DNA of 59,290 nucleotides from an uncultured Pelagibacteraceae bacterium (GTDB taxonomy: Bacteria > Pseudomonadota > Alphaproteobacteria > Pelagibacterales > Pelagibacteraceae): positions 1-59,290 of the forward strand of contig CACBWM010000008.1 in NCBI GenBank assembly GCA_902542975.1. Reading direction: 5' to 3'. The notes beneath the pieces were generated by a model. The model was not told where the DNA came from. It saw only the letters and a program-made list of their open reading frames with translations, and did no database searches. A program made the position numbers and the translations under genes. Of this stretch, positions 40,500-49,453 are shown in pieces. The number at the start of each line of letters is the position of its first letter. Position 1 is the first letter of the stretch.

Positions 40500-41231
40500 A
40501 TGGCAGCAAACCCAATGTACCAATTCAATGTGTACCGAATTGGTCCAGAAATTAAAATAAATAACATAGATATTTCATTCACAAACGCGAGTTTGTTTAT
40601 GGTAATAAGTTCATTGGCAATATTAATTATCTTTAATTTGGGTACAAAGAGATCGATTATACCAAATAAAATTCAATTACTTGCAGAACTCAGTTATTCT
40701 TTTATTTCGAAAATGATAAGTGATACAGCTGGATCAAAAGCTAAGCCTTACTTTTCTTTCATATTTTCTTTATTCATGTTTGTTTTATTTTGTAACATGT
40801 TTGGGATGATACCATACTCTTTTACTGTCACTAGCCACATCATTGTAACTTTTGTGTTAGCAGCATTTATATTTATAGGAGTAACGATAATTGGATTTAT
40901 TAAACATGGACTTGGATACTTAAAACTTTTTGTACCAAGTGGAGTTCCAATGGTTTTATTGCCATTAATTGTAGTTATAGAAATAATTTCATACTTAAGT
41001 AGGCCAATTAGTTTATCAGTTAGATTATTTGCAAATATGATGGCAGGCCATACGATGATGAAAGTTTTTGGAGGTTTCGTAGTTAGCTTAGGAATTGTTG
41101 GGGGCTGGCTACCACTAGGTTTTTCAGTTGCATTAACAGGTTTGGAGATATTAGTTGCTTTTCTTCAAGCATATGTATTTGCAATTTTAACATGTATCTA
41201 TTTGAATGATGCATTAAATTTACACCATTAA
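40500..41231 (+). CDS. atpB: ATP synthase F0 subunit a
   Basis: Proton-channel stator subunit, 243 aa, about five to six membrane helices. The essential Arg lies in PISLSVRLFANMMAGHTMM, and the C-terminal helix has GLEILVAFLQAYVFAILTCIYLNDAL with conserved Glu and Gln. It starts 7 bp after atpI and is followed by a 19-bp leader for atpE. Confidence 0.97.
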   Translation: MAANPMYQFNVYRIGPEIKINNIDISFTNASLFMVISSLAILIIFNLGTKRSIIPNKIQLLAELSYSFISKMISDTAGSKAKPYFSFIFSLFMFVLFCNMFGMIPYSFTVTSHIIVTFVLAAFIFIGVTIIGFIKHGLGYLKLFVPSGVPMVLLPLIVVIEIISYLSRPISLSVRLFANMMAGHTMMKVFGGFVVSLGIVGGWLPLGFSVALTGLEILVAFLQAYVFAILTCIYLNDALNLHH

Positions 41232-41238
41232 TTAACAT

Positions 41239-41245
41239 AAGGAGG
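41239..41245 (+). promoter_or_regulatory. Strong Shine-Dalgarno for atpE
   Basis: AAGGAGG sits 5 bp before the atpE ATG. Most genes in this window have weak or no recognisable Shine-Dalgarno, so this near-perfect anti-16S match stands out. It fits the need to make many more copies of subunit c than of the other F0 subunits from one mRNA. Confidence 0.85.
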
Positions 41246-41250
41246 ATATA

Positions 41251-41478
41251 ATGGAATTAGAAGCAGCAAAAATGATAGGAGCAGGACTAGCAGCAATTGC
41301 ACTTGCGGGTGCAGGAGTTGGTATTGGGATAATTTTTGGAAATTATCTTTCAGGTGCAATGCGAAATCCATCTGCAGCTCAAAAACAGTTTCCAAACTTA
41401 CTATTAGGCTTTGCATTAGCGGAAGCAACTGGTTTATTTGGATTAGTTGTTGCATTAATTATTCTTTTCGCGTTTTAA
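41251..41478 (+). CDS. atpE: ATP synthase F0 subunit c
   Basis: Rotor-ring hairpin, 75 aa: helix 1 with the Gly/Ala-rich AAIALAGAGVGIGIIFG, a polar loop (RNPSAAQKQFPN), helix 2 with the proton-carrying Glu in GFALAEATGLFGLVVALI. The residue after the Glu is Ala rather than Ser or Thr, and no Na+-type Gln is seen in helix 1, so the ring should be proton-driven. Confidence 0.97.
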   Translation: MELEAAKMIGAGLAAIALAGAGVGIGIIFGNYLSGAMRNPSAAQKQFPNLLLGFALAEATGLFGLVVALIILFAF

Positions 41479-41481
41479 TTA

Positions 41482-42072
41482 ATGTTGAAAAAGATAATTT
41501 TTCAATTTCTAGCTTTAAGTCTTATCTTTACTTATAGCGCTCAAAGCGCTGAGAGTGGAGGTATGCCCCAGCTTAATCCTGAGTTTTGGATATCTCAAAT
41601 TTTTTGGTTAGTTCTTACTTTTGGATTATTGTTTATAATTTTATCTAAGTTCATACTACCAAAGATTAGTAACAATCTTGAAACGAGAAAATCGCAAATC
41701 GTAGAGAATATCGAAACTGCAGATAAGCAACGGGAAGAAACTGAAAAAAAAGTTAGAGAATTTGATAAAATTATCAATGATACAAAAGTTGAAGCGAAAA
41801 ACTTCTTTAATAGCGAAAGACAAAAAGTTTTAGATGATGTAAACAATAAAAGATTATCTTTAGAAAAGGATATTGAACAAGAAATAATAAAAGCTGAAAA
41901 AGAAATAGGCCAATTAAAAAAAACTTCTCAAGAGAAGGTTACTAAAATTGCAATTGAGACATCCTCCGATCTAATTAAACAATTAATTGGTGAAGATATA
42001 AATAAAAGTAGTCTTTCAGCCATAGTTGAAGATCTTTCTAAAAAAGAAATGGAAAAATATAATGGCATTTGA
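41482..42072 (+). CDS. atpF': ATP synthase F0 subunit b' (first b-type subunit)
   Basis: Peripheral-stalk subunit, 196 aa. A signal-like N-terminus (about 1-22) is followed by PQLNPEFWISQIFWLVLTFG, the membrane helix, then a long charged coiled coil. Two b-type subunits in tandem (b' then b) are normal for Alphaproteobacteria and photosynthetic bacteria. Its end overlaps the start of the b gene by 11 bp. Confidence 0.93.
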   Translation: MLKKIIFQFLALSLIFTYSAQSAESGGMPQLNPEFWISQIFWLVLTFGLLFIILSKFILPKISNNLETRKSQIVENIETADKQREETEKKVREFDKIINDTKVEAKNFFNSERQKVLDDVNNKRLSLEKDIEQEIIKAEKEIGQLKKTSQEKVTKIAIETSSDLIKQLIGEDINKSSLSAIVEDLSKKEMEKYNGI

Positions 42073-42559
42073 TGCAACATTTTGGGTAGCAGTTTCTTTT
42101 GTAATATTTTTTGGAGCGCTAATTTATTTAAAAGTTCCACAAAATGTTAATAATTTATTGAGCAAAATGATTAATGATATCAAAAATGAAATTGATGAAA
42201 GTGAAAAACTCCGAGCTGAATCTAAAAGACTATTGGATGAGGCGCAAAAGAAGCTAGATACTGCAAAAATTGAGAGTGAAAAGATTATGCAGCAGTCAAA
42301 AGATGAAACTGAAAGATTTGTAATTGAAATGAATGACAAATTTCATAAATCAGCTGAACTAAAGAAAAGTCTAGCAAAAACTAAAATCTCTCAAATGAAG
42401 GATAATGCCATTAAAGAAATTAAAGATACATCAATTAACATTGCTGTAGAATCTGTGAAAAAAATTATTACAACATCTGTCGATAAGTCTAAACTTGACA
42501 ATTTGTTTAATAAAAATCTTGAAGAAACAAAGACAGAATTAAAGAAAATAAGTTCTTAA
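42062..42559 (+). CDS. atpF: ATP synthase F0 subunit b
   Basis: 165 aa from the ATG at 42062 (MAFDATFWVAVSFVIFFGAL); the longer frame from 42026 adds 12 residues without family character. One N-terminal membrane helix and a long coiled coil. Last gene of atpI-B-E-F'-F; the F1 genes are not here, as usual for Alphaproteobacteria. crtI follows after 48 bp. Confidence 0.93.
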   Translation: MAFDATFWVAVSFVIFFGALIYLKVPQNVNNLLSKMINDIKNEIDESEKLRAESKRLLDEAQKKLDTAKIESEKIMQQSKDETERFVIEMNDKFHKSAELKKSLAKTKISQMKDNAIKEIKDTSINIAVESVKKIITTSVDKSKLDNLFNKNLEETKTELKKISS

Positions 42560-42607
42560 ACTAAGATAGTTTATCAAATTTTATAAAAATAATGTAAATT
42601 AAGGAAT

Positions 42608-44065
42608 ATGAATTCAATTGTAATTGGATCAGGTTTTGGTGGCATAGCAGCAGCTCTTAGACTTCGAGCAAAAGGTCATAAAGTCACTTTAATTGAAAAA
42701 CAAAAAGATTTAGGTGGAAGAGCGAGAGTATTTAAAAGTAATGGATTCACTTATGATGGTGGACCAACTGTAATAACCGCTCCTTATTTAATTTATGAAA
42801 TTTTTAAACTTTTTAATAAAAATCCAGATGATTACATAAAAATAAAAGATTTGGATACTTGGTACAGATTTGTTTTTGAAGATGGAAGCCATTTTGATTA
42901 TTCAGCAGATGAAAAGAAAATGGAAGAACAGATTGCAACAATTAATCATAAAGATGTTATGGGTTACAGAAATTTACTTAAATTTACAAAAAAAATATTT
43001 GATAAAGGTTATTCAGAATTATCAGATGTGCCATTTGATAAACCTTCATTTATGTTTAAGCAAATTCCTGCATTGCTAAGTTTAAAAAGTTATAAATCTG
43101 TTTATTCTTTGGTTAGCGGTTTTATTGAAAATGAAAAACTAAGAAGGCTATTTAGTATGCACCCATTATTGGTGGGTGGAAACCCTTTTACTACAACCTC
43201 TATATATGGATTAATTTTGTATTTAGAAAAAAAATGGGGAATTCATTATTCTATGGGTGGAACGGGACAAATCATAAAAGGTTTTGAGAAATTGATGTTA
43301 GAAGAAGATGTTATAATTATTAAAGGTAAAGAAGTTAAAAACTTGCTCACAGAAAATAAAAGAGTTGTCGGGGTTGTGACAAGTGAAGATGAGGAAATTA
43401 AAGCAGATAACGTAGTTTGTAATGCAGATCCTCCCGGTGTTTATTCAAAAATGCTAAATAATCAAAAATATAACACCTTATTTAATTGGAAGATAAATAG
43501 AATGGAATATTCAATGGGATTGTTTGTTTATTATTTTGGAACAAAGAAAAAATACGAAAATGTTGAACATCATACTATAAAGTTTGGCGATAAGTACAAA
43601 GAACACTTGGATGATATATTTGTAAACAAAAAATTAAATAACGATATAAGCTATTACCTACATAGGCCTACCGCAACAGATTCGAGTATGGCACCAAAAG
43701 ACCATGATTGCTTTTATGTATTAGTGCCTGTACCTAATAATAAATCAGGAATAAACTGGTCAATCGAAGGAGAGAATTTAAAAAAACTTGTAATAGATAA
43801 AATGGAAAAAAGTTTATTACCTAACTTAAGAGAAAATATTGTAGATGATTTTTATTTAACTCCTGATTATTTTGAGAATGAATTAAACACAAAATATGGC
43901 TCTGGTTTTTCAATTCAGCCAAAATTTTCTCAATCAGCATACTTTAGATTTCATAATAAATCTGAGGTTTATGACGGTTTATATTTTGTTGGAGCGGGCA
44001 CTCATCCTGGAGCTGGTGTTCCAGGAGTCCTATCATCCGCAAAGGTCTTAGATAAAATTTTGTAA
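42608..44065 (+). CDS. crtI: Phytoene desaturase
   Basis: FAD enzyme that converts phytoene to lycopene, 485 aa. Visible are the N-terminal GSGFGGIAAALRLRAKGH dinucleotide fold, GGRARVFKSNGFTYDGGPTV, the mid-protein MEYSMGLFVYYFG, and the C-terminal CrtI signature YFVGAGTHPGAGVPGVLSSAK. RBS-like AAGGAAT precedes the ATG. First gene of the carotenoid-retinal operon; crtB begins at its stop. Confidence 0.95.
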   Translation: MNSIVIGSGFGGIAAALRLRAKGHKVTLIEKQKDLGGRARVFKSNGFTYDGGPTVITAPYLIYEIFKLFNKNPDDYIKIKDLDTWYRFVFEDGSHFDYSADEKKMEEQIATINHKDVMGYRNLLKFTKKIFDKGYSELSDVPFDKPSFMFKQIPALLSLKSYKSVYSLVSGFIENEKLRRLFSMHPLLVGGNPFTTTSIYGLILYLEKKWGIHYSMGGTGQIIKGFEKLMLEEDVIIIKGKEVKNLLTENKRVVGVVTSEDEEIKADNVVCNADPPGVYSKMLNNQKYNTLFNWKINRMEYSMGLFVYYFGTKKKYENVEHHTIKFGDKYKEHLDDIFVNKKLNNDISYYLHRPTATDSSMAPKDHDCFYVLVPVPNNKSGINWSIEGENLKKLVIDKMEKSLLPNLRENIVDDFYLTPDYFENELNTKYGSGFSIQPKFSQSAYFRFHNKSEVYDGLYFVGAGTHPGAGVPGVLSSAKVLDKIL

Positions 44066-44916
44066 TGAATGAACAAAATTATTTGTCGATATACGCTAAA
44101 TCTTTTAATTGGGCAGGTTTCTTTTTACCAAAACAAGTCTATTCTGATTGCTCTAATTTGTACGATTTTTGTAGATACATAGACAATATAGCAGATGAAA
44201 AAGGTGATCTTGATACGAAATTAAAAAATTTCAATACTTTCAAAGAAGATTTCAAATTAAAAAATGAAAATAACCAAATAATTAAAAATATGTGGGCTAT
44301 AATAAACAAATTTGGAATATCGCAAAAAATAATTGATGATTTATTCGATGGCGTAGAGGCTGATATAAAATCAAAAGTAGAAATCAACACTGACAAAGAT
44401 CTATATATTTATTCATATAGAGTGGCTGGAACAGTTGGATTAATGATGGCAAAAATTTTAAATGTCAAAGAAAGATCAGCACTTTTAGGGGCGATTGACT
44501 TAGGTATTGCAATGCAATTAACTAATATTTCAAGAGATGTTATTGAAGATGAAAGCAATAATAGGTTTTATATAAAAAAGAATTTTGATGAAATTAAAAG
44601 AATTCTAAAAATCGCTGACAAATTTTATAGTAATTCTTTTATATCAATTAAAAAAATTCCATTCTTTTTAAGATTTTCGATTTTGGTTGCAAGACGAGTA
44701 TATAGACAAATTGGAAATGAAATCTTAAAAAAAGGAAACTTAGAAAATTATAATAAATCAGGAAAAATTTATGTAAACAATTTGGGAAAAGTCTTACATA
44801 CAGTGCTATCTATTGGTGATTTAATTAAATTATATTTTGTAAAAGAAGATAAAAAACTTACAATAAAAGAGCATGAGATAATAATGCAAGATATTGAGTA
44901 TAATGAAAGATTTTGA
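44065..44916 (+). CDS. crtB: Phytoene synthase
   Basis: Condenses two geranylgeranyl diphosphates to phytoene, 283 aa. Both aspartate-rich motifs of the squalene/phytoene synthase fold are seen: FCRYIDNIADEKGD and IAMQLTNISRDVIEDE. The start overlaps the crtI stop by one base, and its end overlaps crtY. No geranylgeranyl diphosphate synthase (crtE) is in the window. Confidence 0.94.
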   Translation: MNEQNYLSIYAKSFNWAGFFLPKQVYSDCSNLYDFCRYIDNIADEKGDLDTKLKNFNTFKEDFKLKNENNQIIKNMWAIINKFGISQKIIDDLFDGVEADIKSKVEINTDKDLYIYSYRVAGTVGLMMAKILNVKERSALLGAIDLGIAMQLTNISRDVIEDESNNRFYIKKNFDEIKRILKIADKFYSNSFISIKKIPFFLRFSILVARRVYRQIGNEILKKGNLENYNKSGKIYVNNLGKVLHTVLSIGDLIKLYFVKEDKKLTIKEHEIIMQDIEYNERF

Positions 44917-45970
44917 TTACATAATTATTGGAGGTGGCTGTGCTGGTTTAACATTGGCTTATGAGTTAGAGTATCACGATAAACTTAAAAATAAGACTTT
45001 AGCAATTATTGAAAAAAGAGATGAATATAAAAAAGATAAAACTTGGTCATATTGGAAAACTGTACCTCACAAGTTTGATGACTGTGTAAAAAAAAGATGG
45101 AAAGATTATACAATCAATTTTAAAGGAAATGTTGAATATAAAGATTGTAAAGAAACTCCTTACGAAAGTATTGATAGTGGACTATTCTACAAAAAAATTT
45201 TAAATAAAATCAATAAAAATCCAAATATTCAATTCTTTAAAGATATTAGTGAAGTAAATACAGAAAACGCAATTTTATTTAACAGTTTGCCAAATCTTGA
45301 GAATAAAAATTCTAATTTATGGCAACACTTTCAAGGTGTTGAGATTGAAACCGAAAAAGATTTTTTTGATGATCAAATAATGAATTTAATGGACTTTGAT
45401 TGTGATCAAAAAAAAAGTGTTCATTTTTTCTATACACTACCCTATTCAAAAAAATCAGCTTTAATCGAAACTACGTGGCTTTCAAAAATGGAAGATGATA
45501 GTGAAAAAGATTATGATAAACAAATTATTGATTACATCGAAAACACTCTAAAATTAAAAAAATATAAAATTAATTATAAAGAAGTTGGAGCCATACCATT
45601 ATTCTATCCAAAATTTAAAAACGACAAAAATACGATTAATATTGGAACTGCAGGAGGTATGACACGTTTGAGTACTGGCTATACTTTCCTAAATATCCAA
45701 GAACAAGCAGAATATATTACCCAAAACATTGATAAAATAACCCAAACTAGAGCTTTTAATATAAAAAGTAAGTATAAGTTTTTAGATAATGTTTTTTTGA
45801 AAGTCCTAGCTGAAAAACCAGAAATCATGCCAAATATTTTCTTCAAAATGTTTAAAAGCAAGTCAAAAACAGTAATAAATTTCCTTTCCAATAAAAGTAA
45901 TATTTTCGAGGACTTATCCATTATATTAAAGATGCCAAAATGGACTTTTATTAAAGCTGTATTTAAATAA
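44903..45970 (+). CDS. crtY: Lycopene beta-cyclase
   Basis: Cyclises lycopene to beta-carotene, 355 aa from the ATG at 44903 (an in-frame TTG at 44894 is possible). N-terminal FDYIIIGGGCAGLTLAYEL; EKRDEYKKDKTWSYWK fits the CrtY-type cyclases; GTAGGMTRLSTGYTFLNIQ is the C-terminal family motif. It overlaps crtB by 14 bp and blh by one base. Confidence 0.92.
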   Translation: MKDFDYIIIGGGCAGLTLAYELEYHDKLKNKTLAIIEKRDEYKKDKTWSYWKTVPHKFDDCVKKRWKDYTINFKGNVEYKDCKETPYESIDSGLFYKKILNKINKNPNIQFFKDISEVNTENAILFNSLPNLENKNSNLWQHFQGVEIETEKDFFDDQIMNLMDFDCDQKKSVHFFYTLPYSKKSALIETTWLSKMEDDSEKDYDKQIIDYIENTLKLKKYKINYKEVGAIPLFYPKFKNDKNTINIGTAGGMTRLSTGYTFLNIQEQAEYITQNIDKITQTRAFNIKSKYKFLDNVFLKVLAEKPEIMPNIFFKMFKSKSKTVINFLSNKSNIFEDLSIILKMPKWTFIKAVFK

Positions 45971-46863
45971 TGATCAACAAAATAAATTTTTTTCATTCTA
46001 TTATTTTTTTTAATATCTGTATTTTTTTTTCTGCCTTTGAGGTATTGAGAGATAATTCGTTTATACTTTTTAGTTTTTTTTTAATTCTTACAATTGGTAT
46101 CTCTCACGGTGCACTGGATCATGAAAAGGGTAAAAAACTTTTAAAAATTTATAAAATTAAAAATATAGAAGTGTTCTATATAACTTATATAGGTATTGCT
46201 ATTTTTGTTATTTTAATTTGGATTTTAAGTCCAATATTGTTGCTTTCGCTTTTTTTAATACTTGCAGCATATCATTTTGGTAAAGAGGATAGTGACTTTA
46301 TCGAAACAAAAAATGCTAATTTTTTAGAAATTTTTTATTTCATTAAAGGATCATTAGTTATTTCAGCACCCTTACTGTTTCATAAAGCTGAGACAATCGA
46401 AATTTTTAAAATGTTAAACTTTTCAATAAACGAAAATATTGTGGCTAATAATTTTTTAATTTCTTTAGTTATATTATCAGTGTTAAGTAATTTTCTTATA
46501 TATAGAGGTAATAATAATGATTTAAGATCAATTCTTTTTTTAGATAGTTTTTCAATAATTATTTTAAACTATTTTTTTAACCCTATATTGGCTTTCACAA
46601 TTTACTTCTGCTTTCTTCATTCTATAAGACACTCACTAAGTTTAATTAGTGAAATAAATAAAAATTTGATGATAGGATTTCCAATTTTTTTACGAAAAAT
46701 TATTCCACTTACAGTAATTACAGCAATAATGTATTTAATAGTTTTTTATTTTATTTCAGAACAATTTGGTATAGATGAAAGTATTATTAAAATAATATTT
46801 GTTGGATTGGCTTCATTGACCTTTCCTCATATTTTACTTGAATTCATGGTAGAAAAAAAATGA
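45970..46863 (+). CDS. blh: Brp/Blh-family beta-carotene 15,15'-dioxygenase
   Basis: Cleaves beta-carotene into two retinals, the chromophore of proteorhodopsin. 297 aa, about eight membrane helices. Conserved metal-site His residues are visible in GISHGALDHEKGKK, LAAYHFGKEDSDF, FCFLHSIRHSLSLI and TFPHILLEF. Linked to crtI-B-Y but with no rhodopsin gene in the window; in SAR11 the rhodopsin is known to lie elsewhere. Confidence 0.94.
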   Translation: MINKINFFHSIIFFNICIFFSAFEVLRDNSFILFSFFLILTIGISHGALDHEKGKKLLKIYKIKNIEVFYITYIGIAIFVILIWILSPILLLSLFLILAAYHFGKEDSDFIETKNANFLEIFYFIKGSLVISAPLLFHKAETIEIFKMLNFSINENIVANNFLISLVILSVLSNFLIYRGNNNDLRSILFLDSFSIIILNYFFNPILAFTIYFCFLHSIRHSLSLISEINKNLMIGFPIFLRKIIPLTVITAIMYLIVFYFISEQFGIDESIIKIIFVGLASLTFPHILLEFMVEKK

Positions 46864-47030
46864 AAAATAAAACTATAAATCTAATTGGATGGACATTGTT
46901 CATTATATCTTCAATTGGTTTCATCATCTCAAGTGTAGGAAGTTTTTGGGCTATGTTCGGAAGTTTGTTTTTTTTTATTGCTTGTATAGTATTTTTAATT
47001 CCATTTTTTAAAAAGGATGAAAATGAGTAA
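46860..47030 (+). CDS. Small membrane protein between blh and ispH
   Basis: 56 aa, reading MKNKTINLIGWTLFIIS at the start and FFKKDENE at the end, with two hydrophobic helices (about 8-27 and 29-49). Its ATG overlaps the blh stop (ATGA), and its stop lies inside the start region of ispH, so it is translated as part of the operon. No family is recognised. The tight packing on both sides in a streamlined genome argues that it is a real gene. Confidence 0.7.
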   Translation: MKNKTINLIGWTLFIISSIGFIISSVGSFWAMFGSLFFFIACIVFLIPFFKKDENE

Positions 47031-47967
47031 CAAAAATTTAAAAATTTATTTAGCTGCACCAAGAGGATTTTGTGCAGGGGTTGATAGAGCAATTGAGATT
47101 GTAAAAAAGAGTATAGATAAATTTGGTGCCCCTGTTTATGTGAGACACGAAATTGTCCACAACAAACATGTTGTAGAAGGGTTAAAGAAGATAGGTGCAA
47201 TATTTGTTGAAGAATTAGATGAAATCAAAGATAAATCTAGACCAGTTATTTTCTCAGCGCATGGAGTGCCAAAATCTGTTCCAGAGGAAGCTTCTAATTT
47301 AAATATGATGTTTGTAGATGCAACGTGTCCTCTAGTATCTAAAGTTCATAGAGAGGCAGAAAACTTAAACAAACAAGGTCATCATATATTATTAATAGGA
47401 CACAAAAATCATCCAGAAGTCATAGGAACTATGGGTCAATTACCAAAAGGTTCAATAGATTTAATAGAAAATATTGAGGATGCAAATAAGTATGAAAATA
47501 TTTCAAATAAACAGCTATCTTTCATAACTCAAACAACACTATCTGTAGATGACACTAAAGATATTATTGCAGCTCTAAAATCTAAGTTCCCAGATATTAA
47601 AGAGCCTAAAAAAGATGACATATGTTATGCAACAACAAACCGACAATCAGCTGTTAAAGAAATAGCATATAAGTGTGACATGTTTTTTGTAATTGGAAGT
47701 AGGAACTCATCTAACTCAGTAAGATTAGTTGAAGTTGCTAAAAACTCTGGTTGTAATTCTTCTGAGTTAATACACTCAGAAAGTGCAGTTCCCATAGATA
47801 AGATTAAAGAATGTAATACGATTGGAATCTCATCAGGTGCTTCAGCACCAGAAATACTTGTTGAAAAATTTATAACAGAATTAAAAACCCAGTTTACAGT
47901 CAATATTGAGGAAGTTGAAATCGTAAAGGAAAATATTACTTTTAAGATTCCTGGAAAATTAAATTAA
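47023..47967 (+). CDS. ispH: 4-hydroxy-3-methylbut-2-enyl diphosphate reductase
   Basis: Last step of the MEP pathway, giving IPP and DMAPP; a [4Fe-4S] enzyme. About 314 aa from the ATG at 47023, which has AAAAGG six bases upstream; the ATG at 47017 is an alternative. The three cluster Cys are in APRGFCAGVDRAI, VDATCPLVSKVH, and SGCNSSELIH / CYATTNRQ in the C-terminal half. Its place directly after the carotenoid genes ties precursor supply to retinal synthesis. thrB overlaps its stop by one base. Confidence 0.96.
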   Translation: MSNKNLKIYLAAPRGFCAGVDRAIEIVKKSIDKFGAPVYVRHEIVHNKHVVEGLKKIGAIFVEELDEIKDKSRPVIFSAHGVPKSVPEEASNLNMMFVDATCPLVSKVHREAENLNKQGHHILLIGHKNHPEVIGTMGQLPKGSIDLIENIEDANKYENISNKQLSFITQTTLSVDDTKDIIAALKSKFPDIKEPKKDDICYATTNRQSAVKEIAYKCDMFFVIGSRNSSNSVRLVEVAKNSGCNSSELIHSESAVPIDKIKECNTIGISSGASAPEILVEKFITELKTQFTVNIEEVEIVKENITFKIPGKLN

Positions 47968-48932
47968 TGGCTGTTTATACTAAAATTAATAATAATCAGA
48001 TAAAATTTATTGAGAAGAAATATAATATTGGAAAAATTGTAAATTACTCAGGTATAAAAAAGGGTATTGAAAATACAAATTATATTTTAAAGACAAAAAA
48101 AAATAAATATATTTTAACGATTTACGAAAAAAGAGTTCAAAAAAAAGACATTCCATACTTTATTAAACTTATGTCTAGTCTATCTAGATTAAAAGTAAAA
48201 TGTCCAGTTCCTATAAAAGACAAAAAAGGAGAATATTTACTAAATTTAAATAGAAAAAAGGGATGTATTGTTAGCTTCTTAGAGGGAAAGGAAAAAGAAC
48301 AACTAACTAGCAAAGATTGCTTCGAAGTTGGTAGAAATACAGCAATTCTCCATAAAGCAGCAAAAAAATTGAAATTGTATAGAAGAAATTCTCTATCAAT
48401 AAATTCATGGGGATCAATTCTAAATAAAATAGAAAATAAAATTAATAAATTGTCTAAAAACTTAAAAGATTTAATGAAAGATGATTTAAGAGATATCAAA
48501 AAAAAATGGCCTAAAAAAATGCCAAATGGAATAATTCATGGAGATCTTTTTATCGATAATATTTTTTTTAATAAAGGTAAATTTTTTGGTTTTATAGATT
48601 TTTATTTTTCCGCTAATGAATTTTTATCCTATGAACTGGCAACCTGTATTAATGCTTTATGTTTTAAAAAGAAAAATAGAAAATATGTATTAGATAAAAG
48701 AAGATCTTCAAATTTATTAAAGGGCTACCAAACTGTCAGAAAATTAAGTGAAAGAGAAAAAAGAAATTTAAATACATTATGTAGAGGATCAGCTTTAAGA
48801 TATCTTTTAACTAGATCTTATGATTATTTAAATACTCCTAAACAAGCTATCATTAAAATTAAAGATCCAAGAGAGTATATAGATAAATTAAACTTTCATA
48901 GAAATCTGAGCTCATTTAAGGATTATTCTTGA
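47967..48932 (+). CDS. thrB: Homoserine kinase, ThrB2/APH-fold type
   Basis: Phosphorylates homoserine in threonine synthesis. 321 aa with an aminoglycoside-phosphotransferase-like kinase fold: YSGIKKGIENTNYIL near the N-terminus, catalytic loop IIHGDLFIDNIFF and metal-binding FIDFYFS. This type is common in Alphaproteobacteria, where thrB lies between ispH and rnhA as here. thrC is at 52 kb on the other side of the islet. Confidence 0.93.
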   Translation: MAVYTKINNNQIKFIEKKYNIGKIVNYSGIKKGIENTNYILKTKKNKYILTIYEKRVQKKDIPYFIKLMSSLSRLKVKCPVPIKDKKGEYLLNLNRKKGCIVSFLEGKEKEQLTSKDCFEVGRNTAILHKAAKKLKLYRRNSLSINSWGSILNKIENKINKLSKNLKDLMKDDLRDIKKKWPKKMPNGIIHGDLFIDNIFFNKGKFFGFIDFYFSANEFLSYELATCINALCFKKKNRKYVLDKRRSSNLLKGYQTVRKLSEREKRNLNTLCRGSALRYLLTRSYDYLNTPKQAIIKIKDPREYIDKLNFHRNLSSFKDYS

Positions 48933-49354
48933 TGATTAAAATCTATACAGATGGTTCCTGCATTGGAAATCCAGGAAATGGTGGTTGGGCTGCAATTATT
49001 ATTGATAATGGAAAGAAAACTCAAATTAAAGGAAGCAAAAAAGAAACAACAAACAATCAAATGGAATTACTTGCCCCCATTAAAGCTTTAAAAAAAATTC
49101 CAAAAGGAAGCAAAGTTCAAATATTTACAGATTCTAAATACGTAAAATCTGGAATAACTGAATGGATACATAATTGGAAAAAAAATGGTTGGAAAACAGC
49201 TAACAAAAAAGAAGTTAAGAATAAAGAACTTTGGACCGAATTAGATAATCTTTCAAATACATTTGAGATTAAATGGAGCTGGGTAAAAGCACATTCAACA
49301 GATAAACTTAATAATGAAGTGGATTTATTGGCTAGGTGTTCAGCCACAATATAG
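48932..49354 (+). CDS. rnhA: Ribonuclease HI
   Basis: Cleaves RNA in RNA-DNA hybrids, 140 aa from the ATG at 48932 (TGATG overlap with thrB; an upstream TTG is less likely). Catalytic residues: Asp in IYTDGSCIGNPGNGGWAA, Glu in TNNQMELLAPI, Asp in IFTDSKYV, and the late Asp in LNNEVDLLARC. The islet core repeat begins within three bases of its stop. Confidence 0.96.
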   Translation: MIKIYTDGSCIGNPGNGGWAAIIIDNGKKTQIKGSKKETTNNQMELLAPIKALKKIPKGSKVQIFTDSKYVKSGITEWIHNWKKNGWKTANKKEVKNKELWTELDNLSNTFEIKWSWVKAHSTDKLNNEVDLLARCSATI

Positions 49355-49356
49355 GT

Positions 49357-49380
49357 GCACCTGTTAACAGAACGCCCCTT
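49357..49380 (+). repeat. Core repeat copy 1 (3' end of rnhA)
   Basis: GCACCTG, two variable bases (TT), then AACAGAACGCCCCTT. It begins 3 bases after the rnhA stop. AGGTGC upstream can pair with GCCCCT with one mismatch, closing a hairpin with AACAGAAC in the loop. AGGTGCACCT and CTGTTAACAG are also short palindromes overlapping this copy. Confidence 0.8.
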
Positions 49381-49433
49381 CCTGATTCTCGATTCGCTAG
49401 AAAAATAAACACTTTTTAGAATTCGATGACTAA

Positions 49434-49453
49434 TTGGTGTCAGAGTGGAGTTA
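49434..49453 (+). repeat. Arm-like repeat, left end of element 1
   Basis: TTGGTGTCAGAGTGGAGTTA, a 20-bp segment with 16 of 20 bases matching the one at 51038-51057. It holds two related octamers (GGTGTCAG and GGAGTTAT) spaced 11 bp apart, one helical turn. It overlaps the stop codon of the adjacent polylysine-tailed gene. Confidence 0.7.

Noticed and set aside
42560..42607. Promoter between atpF and crtI
   Set aside because: Only 48 bp of AT-rich sequence; several TATAAT-like words occur by chance and no convincing -35 is present.
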